Assembly: GCF_042675645.1 (NCBI RefSeq)
Contig: NZ_JBHTJH010000017.1
Span: 558,001-622,000, forward strand
Length of the DNA: 64,000 nucleotides
From: Sungkyunkwania multivorans
GTDB taxonomy: Bacteria > Bacteroidota > Bacteroidia > Flavobacteriales > Flavobacteriaceae
Direction: 5' to 3'
Positions 25,927-33,336 of this stretch are shown piece after piece. The notes below the pieces were generated by a model. The model made no database searches. It worked only from the letters and a program-made list of their open reading frames with translations, and was not told the origin of the DNA. Made by a program: the position numbers and the translations under genes. Numbering within the stretch: the stretch's first letter is position 1; every line of letters begins with the position of its first letter.

Positions 25927-27057
25927 TTAAATGAGATCGATAAGTAGCTGTAAAACGCCAGAGATGTCTTCTTTACTATTATAACTATGAAGGCAGAATC
26001 GAAGACGCTCCGCACCCTCTGGAACGGTTGGTGATAAAATGGCGCGGACGTCAAACCCCTTTTCCTGAATTTTTTTAGCAATCTCTTTCACCTTTTTGTT
26101 GCCTGGTATAATGGCGCAATGAATGGAAGATTCACTAGGAATGAAAAGAGGCCGTATTTGTAATTCTTCGATCTGCATATTGAAGAACTCAATGTTTTCC
26201 CTGAGTCTTTCTACAATACGTATATCCTGCTCTAGGATCTCATAAGCCGACAGGATCGTAGCAAGTGAATGTGGCGGAAGTCCTGTAGTATAGATGAGAC
26301 TTCTTGAAAAGTTGACGAGATAGTCTTTGAGCGCTGTGCTACCCAAAATAGCAGCTCCGTGGCATCCAAGTGCCTTCCCAAAAGTGATCACAGTAGCGAA
26401 GATGTGTTGTGCTATACCATTTTCTTGTGTTAGACCAAAGCCAAATACTCCTACAGCATGTGCTTCATCGACAATGAGTTTCAAGTTATTGGCATGACAA
26501 AATGCTGCTAGCTTTTTTAGGTCCGGAGTATCTCCATCCATAGAAAAAACAGACTCGGTGACGACATATATTGCTTCGGCTTGTTGCAATTTTTTCAATA
26601 TCTCACCTATATCGGCAATATCGTTATGCCTAAACTTGTAAGCCTTGGCATTGCTCATCTTAATACCATCCCTGATACTCGCATGGATCAATTCGTCATA
26701 TAGAATGATATCCCCACGTTGGGGCACTGAGGAGAAAAGCCCAATGTTAGCATCATAGCCACTGTTAAAGATGAGGGCAGCTTCAGCTTGGTGGAATTTG
26801 CTTATCATCAACTCGGCCCTATCATATAAAGGATGATTCCCTGAAAGCAATCTTGAACCTGTGGCACCATTTAATTTCATCGATTGGTCGACCAATAGCT
26901 TATGGGCACTGTCATAGAGAGCTTCATTTTTGGCAAGTCCCAGATAATCATTCGACGAGAGATCTACCAAACTGTTGTTGTTAGGAAGCTGACGAAAAGC
27001 ATTGTTTTCTTTTCGTAATTCTAACTTTCGCAAAAGCTTTTCTGGAAGTTGGCCCAT
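25927..27057 (-). CDS. bioF: 8-amino-7-oxononanoate synthase
   Basis: A 376-residue alpha-oxoamine synthase using PLP to join pimeloyl-ACP/CoA and alanine. Signatures are VDLSSNDYLGLA, GATGSRLLSGNHPLYDRAE, IFNSGYDANIGL, ESVFSMDGDTPDL, VDEAHAVGVFG, and the PLP lysine in TFGKALGCHGAA. It is first of the three bio genes in the window; bioB and bioC/bioH are not present. The start at 27057 gives MGQLPEKLLRKL, and the AT-rich gap to the divergent DUF2975 operon (27058-27204) contains the promoters of both. Confidence 0.97.
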   Translation of the reverse strand: MGQLPEKLLRKLELRKENNAFRQLPNNNSLVDLSSNDYLGLAKNEALYDSAHKLLVDQSMKLNGATGSRLLSGNHPLYDRAELMISKFHQAEAALIFNSGYDANIGLFSSVPQRGDIILYDELIHASIRDGIKMSNAKAYKFRHNDIADIGEILKKLQQAEAIYVVTESVFSMDGDTPDLKKLAAFCHANNLKLIVDEAHAVGVFGFGLTQENGIAQHIFATVITFGKALGCHGAAILGSTALKDYLVNFSRSLIYTTGLPPHSLATILSAYEILEQDIRIVERLRENIEFFNMQIEELQIRPLFIPSESSIHCAIIPGNKKVKEIAKKIQEKGFDVRAILSPTVPEGAERLRFCLHSYNSKEDISGVLQLLIDLI

Positions 27058-27141
27058 AAAGCTAAAATACTACAATCCTCGGCATCTTTGTTTGAGCAAT
27101 GATCATATTTTTACAATAGAAATTATCAAAAAAAATAAAAA

Positions 27142-27175
27142 AATTATTGTTTATCAATAATTAATTTTATATTTG
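27142..27175 (+). promoter_or_regulatory. promoter with overlapping operator of the DUF2975/XRE operon
   Basis: The -7 box TATATTTG (27168-27175) fits TAnnTTTG, and TTG at 27147-27149 is an 18-base spacer upstream, close to the Bacteroidota -33/-7 layout. The -33 region sits inside a perfect inverted repeat, AATTATTG-5-CAATAATT (27142-27162). A regulator bound there would block the polymerase, and the small XRE protein of the same operon is the obvious candidate. A related half-site, CAATAATTT, recurs nearer the start codon. Confidence 0.6.
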
Positions 27176-27204
27176 TTATCGTTAAACAACAATAATTTAA
27201 GATT

Positions 27205-27735
27205 ATGGATATAAAAAATAAGATAACCTTGCTCCATTTTTTTGCCTATGCCATTGTATTTTTGGCGGTCTCGGTTCTATTAAACGATATCAGAGAGTTC
27301 AATTATGAGCGATTTAGGTCATTTAGTAGTTGGGCAAGTGCTGCAGATAGGAATAGTTCGTGGTTTTCACGAAGTAATCTTATAGAGTGGAGCTATTATG
27401 TAATAAGTGGGGCGCTCTTCTTTTGGCGAGGATATCTCATCTATGGCTTTACCAAGTTCATCAGTATCATTTCCGAAATAGAAAAGCAAAATTACTTTGG
27501 AAAAAGAGTGATTTCCGACTTTAAGAAAATAGGAGATATCTTCATTTCTTATACCATTGGAACATTTGTTCTCAAGACGTTGCTAGCCGTTGTGGGATCG
27601 TATAGTTTTAAGATGCTATTTGAGCTTAAAGAGGAACTCACCTATTTGATACCCGCCGGGCTGGCATTCTATCTACTCGCCGAAATTTTTAAACGCGCGA
27701 GGGCACTAAAAAATGAAAATGACCTAACAATATAA
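27205..27735 (+). CDS. DUF2975 membrane protein, first of two
   Basis: A 176-residue protein with four predicted helices: about 10-28, 65-85, 112-132 and 140-160. The C-terminal signature of DUF2975 is present as RARALKNENDLTI, and the segment between helices 2 and 3 (FISIISEIEKQNYFGKRVISDFKKIGDIF) matches the family's short cytoplasmic linker. DUF2975 proteins are found next to small XRE regulators in many bacteria (the yoaS-yozG pair of Bacillus is one example); no function is established. It is followed after 4 bp by a second DUF2975 gene, then the XRE gene. Confidence 0.88.
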   Translation: MDIKNKITLLHFFAYAIVFLAVSVLLNDIREFNYERFRSFSSWASAADRNSSWFSRSNLIEWSYYVISGALFFWRGYLIYGFTKFISIISEIEKQNYFGKRVISDFKKIGDIFISYTIGTFVLKTLLAVVGSYSFKMLFELKEELTYLIPAGLAFYLLAEIFKRARALKNENDLTI

Positions 27736-27739
27736 AAAC

Positions 27740-28258
27740 ATGAAAACAATAGCACTTTTGAAAATATTGATCAATATATTCTTTGGATTTTTCTTATTGC
27801 TTCTGGCATATAATATTTGGGAAGGATTGATCTTTATGATTCAATCACCAGAAGAAATGAGTAATTTTTGGATGCTGGAGGCTTATGGCCAAACTGAAAG
27901 CTCAGTACGCTTGGTACAACTCCATTTGCTCTTCGAAACCATTCCCTATATCCCTTTTGCCTTAGGAATTCTATTTGCTCGAAATATCGTAGCAGCATTT
28001 GTAAGAAAGGAGTTCTTTTCGGTCACGGTCACCAGGAATTTTAGAAATGCTGGAATACTTTTCCTAGTGGCAAGTGTACTCATGATAGTTCAGCATATGA
28101 TTGGCATGGCGATTTTGGGAAGACCTACCGTTAATCTAATTATTGGACATCATTTTAGTTATGCCTTCTTGATCATCATCGGCCTGCTGTTCATATTTTT
28201 CGGTCACGTATTTTCTCGGGCCAGAGAGCTAGAACAAGAAAACGAACTAACCATATAA
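27740..28258 (+). CDS. DUF2975 membrane protein, second of two
   Basis: A 172-residue paralogue of the preceding gene with the same four-helix plan and the same ending, ARELEQENELTI. The linker between helices 2 and 3 carries the matching pattern FVRKEFFSVTVTRNFRNAG. The first loop (IQSPEEMSNFWMLEAYG) is different from that of the neighbour, so the two have diverged there. The XRE gene starts 2 bp after its stop, so the three are surely co-transcribed. Two tandem DUF2975 genes on one regulator suggest that they form a heteromeric membrane complex; this is inference. Confidence 0.88.
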   Translation: MKTIALLKILINIFFGFFLLLLAYNIWEGLIFMIQSPEEMSNFWMLEAYGQTESSVRLVQLHLLFETIPYIPFALGILFARNIVAAFVRKEFFSVTVTRNFRNAGILFLVASVLMIVQHMIGMAILGRPTVNLIIGHHFSYAFLIIIGLLFIFFGHVFSRARELEQENELTI

Positions 28259-28260
28259 TT

Positions 28261-28467
28261 ATGCCAATTGTCGTAAATTTAGACGTAATGCTGGCCAAAC
28301 GAAAGATGCGAAGCAAAGAGTTGGCCGAGCGAATCGGGATCACAACGGCCAACCTTTCCATATTGAAATCGGGGAAGGCAAAGGCCGTGCGATTTTCTAC
28401 ACTCGAAGCTATCTGTAAAGAACTGGACTGTCAACCTGGGGATATTCTCGAATATGTTGAAGAATGA
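28261..28467 (+). CDS. small XRE-family (YozG-like) DNA-binding regulator
   Basis: A 68-residue protein made up almost wholly of a Cro/CI-type helix-turn-helix: MLAKRKMRSKELAERIGI for helices 1-2, TTANLSILKSGKAKAVRF for the recognition helix, and STLEAICKELDCQPGDILEY for helices 4-5. This is the short YozG type that goes with DUF2975 membrane proteins. It probably regulates its own operon through the inverted repeat at 27142-27162, perhaps held or released by its membrane partners; that coupling is inferred. Its last 14 bases overlap the start of the GNAT gene. Confidence 0.92.
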   Translation: MPIVVNLDVMLAKRKMRSKELAERIGITTANLSILKSGKAKAVRFSTLEAICKELDCQPGDILEYVEE

Positions 28468-28987
28468 GATCACATACAAGCAGGCCTCTTCAGATGATGA
28501 ACTCCGTCAGATTCTAGCACTTCAACAAGAGAATCATCGTGATGATTTGTCTATTGAAATTCAAAAAAAGGAAGGTTTCATAACATTGCGCCATGATTTT
28601 GAGACGCTAAAACAAATGAACGATGCCTGTGGCCATATCATAGCCAAAGATGGTTTTAAAGTAGTAGGGTATGCGCTCTCCATGACCCGGTATTTTAGGG
28701 ATGATATCCCACTGCTCATCCCGATGTTTCAAAAAATTGAAAAGGCATTGCCCAGCACCGACTACTTGGTAATGGGACAGGTGTGTATTGATCGGCAATA
28801 TCGTGGAAAGGGAATATTTAGAGACTTGTACAAGTATATGAGGGCAGCCTTGAGCAAGGACTTTGAGATGCTTATCACCGAGGTGAACAAAAAGAATACA
28901 CGCTCCTTAAATGCTCATAAGGCGATTGGTTTTGAAATACTTTCAACCTCAGATGATTGGCTGGTTATAGCTTGGGATTGGAAATAA
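28454..28987 (+). CDS. GNAT-family acetyltransferase
   Basis: A 177-residue protein with the GNAT fold: an N-terminal strand, the VVGYALSM strand, the acetyl-CoA binding segment QVCIDRQYRGKGIFRDLY (the R-x-x-G-x-G pattern with GK) and a late TEVNKKNTRSLNAHKAIGFEIL motif. The substrate is unknown. The ATG lies inside the last codons of the XRE gene, so it is translationally coupled to the DUF2975 operon. It converges with a small membrane-protein gene only 2 bp away. Confidence 0.88.
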   Translation: MLKNEITYKQASSDDELRQILALQQENHRDDLSIEIQKKEGFITLRHDFETLKQMNDACGHIIAKDGFKVVGYALSMTRYFRDDIPLLIPMFQKIEKALPSTDYLVMGQVCIDRQYRGKGIFRDLYKYMRAALSKDFEMLITEVNKKNTRSLNAHKAIGFEILSTSDDWLVIAWDWK

Positions 28988-28989
28988 GG

Positions 28990-29505
28990 TCAATCTTCTA
29001 CCCACTTGTAATCATTGGGTATCGTGGCGTCAAGTAATTTTGTATTGAGTTTTGCTGCCAATTCCTTTCCTAAAGTCAATGCTTCGTATATATCATACAT
29101 TACAAATAGGTTGAGATGTTTGTTGGTGTCGTACCAGAGGTTCACTTCCAGATCATAATTCCCATCCTCTTTTATTTGATTAAAGACCGAAATATATTCA
29201 ATTCTTTTGATAGGTTTCCACGTTCCATATTTGAAAGGGCCAACTGAGTATAGGTTCCTGTAATATCCTTTATCTAGGTCAATATGAACATCTTTCACGA
29301 CCGAAAAGCCAATCCCAAGGGTCAAACAGAGCACTAAGATTTTAAATCCATCCAATAGGTGGCGCTGCTCACTTGTCTTGTTCAAGGGAACATGGCTAAG
29401 AATATAATATAGAATGATGAGCGAACCAGTGAAAAAAAATGCAGCTATGATAAGCTGCCACCAAGGTCTATTTCCCTGAGAAATTATGAAATTCTTTCCA
29501 TTCAT
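28990..29505 (-). CDS. two-helix membrane protein, unknown function
   Basis: A 171-residue protein with two predicted helices (about 18-37 and 52-68) and a C-terminal soluble part that looks like a small PH-like beta domain (GYYRNLYSVGPFKYGTWKPIKRIEYISVF). No motif or name is recognised. It is transcribed toward the GNAT gene and stops 2 bp from it; upstream lie the terminator and atpC, which are transcribed in the same direction. Confidence 0.6.
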   Translation of the reverse strand: MNGKNFIISQGNRPWWQLIIAAFFFTGSLIILYYILSHVPLNKTSEQRHLLDGFKILVLCLTLGIGFSVVKDVHIDLDKGYYRNLYSVGPFKYGTWKPIKRIEYISVFNQIKEDGNYDLEVNLWYDTNKHLNLFVMYDIYEALTLGKELAAKLNTKLLDATIPNDYKWVED

Positions 29506-29566
29506 TTTACAAAACTAACCAAAATAGTTTGGGAATTAAATTCCAATGTTAGATCGTGGCTGTAAA

Positions 29567-29601
29567 CAATAAAACCTGTACGTTTTGTACAGGTTTTATT
29601 G
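29567..29601 (-). terminator. bidirectional intrinsic terminator after atpDC
   Basis: A perfect 15-bp stem with a 5-base loop, CAATAAAACCTGTAC/GTACAGGTTTTATTG, lies 21 bp after the atpC stop. T-rich arms make it usable from both sides. Confidence 0.92.
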
Positions 29602-29622
29602 TATGGAAGTCGAAAACAGGGT

Positions 29623-29901
29623 TCAATCCGCAAGTACGATCACTTTATTGTCTTTCATCTCAACAGTTCCACTGTTGATTTCTAGAAGCGTTGCGTCCTT
29701 ATCACCTTTGGTGAATTTTGCAGCAACGTCCTTATGTAATTTAATGTCACCATAGATCTTTACAGTTCCTTTCCCAAGGGTTGAGACGACAGGCGCGTGG
29801 TTATTCAGCATCTGGAACTCGCCGTTGGTGCCAGGAACTGCTACCGACTCAACGTCGCCACTAAATAAGGTAGCTTCTGGTGTTACAATTTCTAAATACA
29901 T
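29623..29901 (-). CDS. atpC: ATP synthase epsilon subunit (short form)
   Basis: A 92-residue F1 subunit with only the N-terminal ten-strand beta-sandwich (MYLEIVTPEATLFSGDVESV, then VPGTNGEFQMLNNHAPVVSTLGKG). The two-helix C-terminal arm that in E. coli reaches into the motor and inhibits ATP hydrolysis is absent. Short epsilon subunits are usual in Bacteroidota, so this is not a broken gene. It follows atpD by 104 bp, a gap holding a palindromic repeat, and ends at a strong terminator. The other ATP synthase subunits are encoded elsewhere. Confidence 0.95.
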   Translation of the reverse strand: MYLEIVTPEATLFSGDVESVAVPGTNGEFQMLNNHAPVVSTLGKGTVKIYGDIKLHKDVAAKFTKGDKDATLLEINSGTVEMKDNKVIVLAD

Positions 29902-29920
29902 ATAACAATATGTTAGTATT

Positions 29921-29990
29921 ATTCCCGCATAAGCGGGAATCTTTATAAATTTACTAGATTATCATTGGATTCCTGCCTTCGCAGAAATGA
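29921..29990. repeat. dispersed palindromic repeat, family C, between atpD and atpC
   Basis: ATTCCCGC-ATAA-GCGGGAAT is a perfect 8-bp hairpin at 29921-29940. It is followed 28 bases on by a looser hairpin TTCCTGC/GCAGAA that runs into ATGACA, as in the common GCAGGAATGACA type of dispersed repeat. A similar one lies at 58171-58208. Because it lies inside the atp transcript, it may tune the amount of atpC message. Confidence 0.6.
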
Positions 29991-30005
29991 CAAATCAGAT
30001 TTTTA

Positions 30006-31514
30006 TTAAGCCTCAGCAAGCATTTTCTCACCCGCTTCGATAGCTTCCTCGATAGAACCTTTAAGGTTAAAGGCCGCTTCTGGCAAGTGATCCAACTCAC
30101 CGTCCATGATCATATTGAAACCTTTTATGGTCTCTTTGATGTCTACCAATACCCCAGGGATACCTGTAAACTGCTCCGCTACGTGGAAAGGCTGAGATAG
30201 GAAACGTTGTACTCTACGAGCACGTCCTACGGCTAGCTTATCCTCTTCGCTCAATTCTTCCATACCAAGGATAGCGATAATATCTTGAAGCTCTTTATAA
30301 CGCTGTAATAGCTCCTTTACTCGTTGCGCACACTCATAGTGGTCTTTTCCAAGAATGTCTGCAGTAAGTATACGCGAAGTAGAATCTAGCGGGTCTACCG
30401 CTGGATAGATACCAAGTTCGGCGATCTTACGAGACAATACCGTAGTAGCGTCCAAGTGAGCAAAAGTAGTTGCAGGAGCAGGGTCGGTAAGGTCATCCGC
30501 AGGTACATATACCGCCTGAACGGAAGTAATAGATCCTTTTTTGGTTGAGGTGATACGTTCTTGCATCGCACCCATCTCTGTTGCTAGCGTTGGCTGATAA
30601 CCTACCGCCGATGGCATACGTCCAAGAAGTGCAGATACCTCAGAACCTGCTTGTGTGAAACGGAAGATATTATCTACGAAGAAAAGTACATCTTTTCCTT
30701 GTCCATCTCCAGCTCCATCACGGAAATATTCAGCAATGGTCAAACCAGAAAGTGCCACTCGAGCACGAGCCCCTGGAGGTTCGTTCATCTGTCCGAATAC
30801 GAAAGTCGCTTTTGACTCTTTCATTGCGGCTTTGTCAACCTTTTGCAGGTCCCATCCGCCTTCTTCCATAGAATGTAGGAAGTCGTCACCATATTTGATG
30901 ATACCCGACTCTAACATCTCTCTCAAGAGGTCGTTTCCTTCACGTGTTCTTTCACCAACTCCGGCAAAAACCGAAAGGCCACCGTGTCCTTTTGCAATAT
31001 TGTTGATCAACTCCTGGATCAATACTGTTTTACCTACACCAGCACCACCAAACAATCCGATCTTACCACCTTTTGCATAAGGCTCGATAAGGTCGATCAC
31101 TTTAATACCGGTAAACAAAACTTCTGTAGAAGTTGAAAGATCTTCAAATTTTGGAGCCTCTCTGTGAATAGGAAGCCCATCTGCACCTTCTTTTGGCAAA
31201 TCTCCTAATCCATCGATAGCGTCACCTATTACATTGAAGAGACGTCCATAGACATCATCTCCGATAGGCATTTGTATTGGGTTACCAGTTGCCAGTACTT
31301 CAACACCTCTGCTCAATCCATCAGTAGAGTCCATTGAGATGGTGCGCACCGTACTCTCACCTATATGAGACTGTACTTCTAATACCAATAAAGAACCATC
31401 TTTTTTAGCAATTTCTAATGAATCATAGATTTTTGGAAGCTCGCTTCCGCTAGCAAATTCAACGTCCACAACGGGGCCGATGATCTGAGCAACTTTACCT
31501 GTAACTTTTGACAT
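30006..31514 (-). CDS. atpD: ATP synthase beta subunit
   Basis: The 502-residue catalytic beta subunit of F1. The Walker A loop is GLFGGAGVGKT, the DELSEED-type acidic segment is EELSEEDKLAV, and GERTREGNDLL, ALSGLTIAEYFRD and RFTQAGSEVSALLGRMPSAVGYQPTLA-like motifs are all in place (each is shorter than 20 residues in the conserved core). It makes ATP from ADP and phosphate, driven by the proton or sodium motive force. The start lies 63 bp downstream of a good promoter. Together with atpC it forms a two-gene unit, as commonly seen in Flavobacteriaceae, apart from the remaining subunit genes. Confidence 0.99.
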   Translation of the reverse strand: MSKVTGKVAQIIGPVVDVEFASGSELPKIYDSLEIAKKDGSLLVLEVQSHIGESTVRTISMDSTDGLSRGVEVLATGNPIQMPIGDDVYGRLFNVIGDAIDGLGDLPKEGADGLPIHREAPKFEDLSTSTEVLFTGIKVIDLIEPYAKGGKIGLFGGAGVGKTVLIQELINNIAKGHGGLSVFAGVGERTREGNDLLREMLESGIIKYGDDFLHSMEEGGWDLQKVDKAAMKESKATFVFGQMNEPPGARARVALSGLTIAEYFRDGAGDGQGKDVLFFVDNIFRFTQAGSEVSALLGRMPSAVGYQPTLATEMGAMQERITSTKKGSITSVQAVYVPADDLTDPAPATTFAHLDATTVLSRKIAELGIYPAVDPLDSTSRILTADILGKDHYECAQRVKELLQRYKELQDIIAILGMEELSEEDKLAVGRARRVQRFLSQPFHVAEQFTGIPGVLVDIKETIKGFNMIMDGELDHLPEAAFNLKGSIEEAIEAGEKMLAEA

Positions 31515-31576
31515 TACTTAAGGATATTAATGTTTATCAAAATGTATGCACGAAAAAATCCTCTTTTTTCGCGGTG

Positions 31577-31606
31577 CAAAGATAGGCTTTTGCCTAAAAT
31601 TACAAA
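31577..31606 (-). promoter_or_regulatory. atpD promoter, TTTG-18-TATCTTTG
   Basis: On the minus strand TTTG (plus 31603-31606) and TATCTTTG (plus 31577-31584) are 18 bases apart. Both boxes match the Bacteroidota primary-sigma consensus. The ~60-base leader that follows contains a CGAAAAAA/TTTTTTCG inverted repeat. Confidence 0.7.
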
Positions 31607-31762
31607 GCCTATTCAGTTTATTTTTTTGGTCGCTGCGCTGTATGTATATAAAGCTTTCTTTTGAATCAAATACGAGCTTAGAGAGATAATTGATCTTTAA
31701 AGTTGGGAACACAAATTTTTGAATGGTCTAGCGGAATTCATTCGGGCTTTTAGAAAATCAAA

Positions 31763-31787
31763 AAACCACGTCGACTAGACGTGGTTT
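31763..31787 (-). terminator. intrinsic terminator after the SGNH lipoprotein gene
   Basis: AAACCACGTC/GACGTGGTTT with a 5-base loop is followed by a T-run on the minus strand, 23 bp beyond the stop of the SGNH hydrolase gene. Confidence 0.88.
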
Positions 31788-31810
31788 CTTATATCATATT
31801 TTATTTTGGT

Positions 31811-33307
31811 CTACTGCAACGCAGGAGAATAGAATACAGGATAGTCTCCCGGATTAGGAATAGCTCCAGCTTCTTCAAAGTTTGATCCGTATGCAACATC
31901 AATAGCCTTTAAGGCCTCTGCTGCGATCAACGAGTACCCTCTAGATGTAGGATGAACCCCATCAAGAGAGAAGGCCCCTCCAGTTACAAGATCTGATGTA
32001 AAGGTGAAATTGCCGAATGAAAAACCATTTGTAGCAATTTCATTCAATAGGGTATTTGCATCAACAAATGCAAGCCCATTGGTCGAAGCGGCACTACTAA
32101 TGGTCGAATTGAATCCGGCAGTGGCTGTAGCGATTGCCTCTTGTTCTTCTGGGGTTAGCACCCATTTGTCTTCCAAGGGAAGCGCAACACCATTGACGGT
32201 AAGCGGATTTCCTGGTACTGCTTCGGTTCCGATGAATCTGCTTGCGGGCAGCACAAGAAGGTCGTCTGCAGTCGCTTGTCGAATTTGAGGTAATGCCGCA
32301 AACGCAGGGTTAATAGCACCTAGGTCTGTTAAATCTTCATCGATGATCACCACTGCATTACTCGAGCCCGCCTCAAAGCTTATTGTACGTCTATCCAACT
32401 CTTCTTGAGTAAACAATCCTGTTCCTGCCAAGGCTGCAAACGCCTGTTGCAAACCTCCATTATATACGGCGTAAGCACCGTTTAGCTGTGTCGCGGTCGC
32501 AGCATCTAGTGGCACAGGATTATGGGGTACCGTAGTGAAATGAGGAATGGCGGTTACATCTGGAATATTTGCCACAACACCTTTCGCGCCTGTCCCAACA
32601 AGGGCACCTATAGTGGCATTGTAGGCCAACTCAAAAGTTGCTTGATCAGTAATAGGATCAGTACCGTCGCCACCGCTTAATGCATAACCCAACACATCGT
32701 TGTTACCGATCCACAGCGAAAAGAATGAAGGACTCTGTCCTACGGCCAAATCAATCACTCTTGCATCGGGCGTACTCCCAGTCATTCTCACGTAGTAAGG
32801 ATTGGCCGTTGGAGGCATCGCAGATAATCCTGCGATGTTACCATAGCCAGGAGCTATTAAGTGAAAGCTTTTCGCTCCAGGGATTCCCATATTGTTAAAT
32901 GGACCTGTAGGGTTGTTGAATGCAACATCTGTGCTCCCCATGGCTCCAGGAAGTGGCACAGGTGCGGTACCATTAAAAATTAGTCTTGGCCCACCTACTA
33001 GTGTTCCAGCTGCTAAGATTATACCGCTATTATCACTCATTAGCGGTTGCGTAAAAGATCCACCACCTACTTTAGCAAATTGCTCTGCCATGATATTTGG
33101 GAAGGAAGCCTCTTGACCCGCGATGAACAATGCGCCATCGGTAAACCCGGCGGTAAGCGAGTTACCCAGCGAGACATAGTTGGAAAAATCAGCTTCCCCA
33201 GCCGTTAGTTCGACTTCTGCTGTCGTCCCAGCATCATCATCAGACTCGCATGCAATGAAGCCCAAAGACATCAATGCAAGCAATATATATTTTGAGTTTT
33301 TCATCAT
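31811..33307 (-). CDS. SGNH/GDSL-type hydrolase lipoprotein
   Basis: A 498-residue lipoprotein (Cys20 in GFIAC). Block I of the SGNH fold is SLGNSLTAGF with the nucleophile Ser50, where the family usually has GDS(L); the Asn for the oxyanion hole is in WIGNNDVLG; block V is LDGVHPTSRGY with Asp449 and His452 completing the triad. Long inserts separate the blocks. SGNH hydrolases cut esters or acetyl groups from lipids or sugars. The gene lies 29 bp after a TonB receptor in the same direction and shares its terminator, so the lipoprotein is probably the surface partner of that receptor. The substrate is unknown. Confidence 0.88.
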   Translation of the reverse strand: MMKNSKYILLALMSLGFIACESDDDAGTTAEVELTAGEADFSNYVSLGNSLTAGFTDGALFIAGQEASFPNIMAEQFAKVGGGSFTQPLMSDNSGIILAAGTLVGGPRLIFNGTAPVPLPGAMGSTDVAFNNPTGPFNNMGIPGAKSFHLIAPGYGNIAGLSAMPPTANPYYVRMTGSTPDARVIDLAVGQSPSFFSLWIGNNDVLGYALSGGDGTDPITDQATFELAYNATIGALVGTGAKGVVANIPDVTAIPHFTTVPHNPVPLDAATATQLNGAYAVYNGGLQQAFAALAGTGLFTQEELDRRTISFEAGSSNAVVIIDEDLTDLGAINPAFAALPQIRQATADDLLVLPASRFIGTEAVPGNPLTVNGVALPLEDKWVLTPEEQEAIATATAGFNSTISSAASTNGLAFVDANTLLNEIATNGFSFGNFTFTSDLVTGGAFSLDGVHPTSRGYSLIAAEALKAIDVAYGSNFEEAGAIPNPGDYPVFYSPALQ

Positions 33308-33336
33308 AGTTAATTCTAAATTGTTGTAAAAATATC

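Noticed and set aside
29623..29901. atpC as a truncated gene.
   Set aside because: A short epsilon without the helical arm is normal for the phylum.
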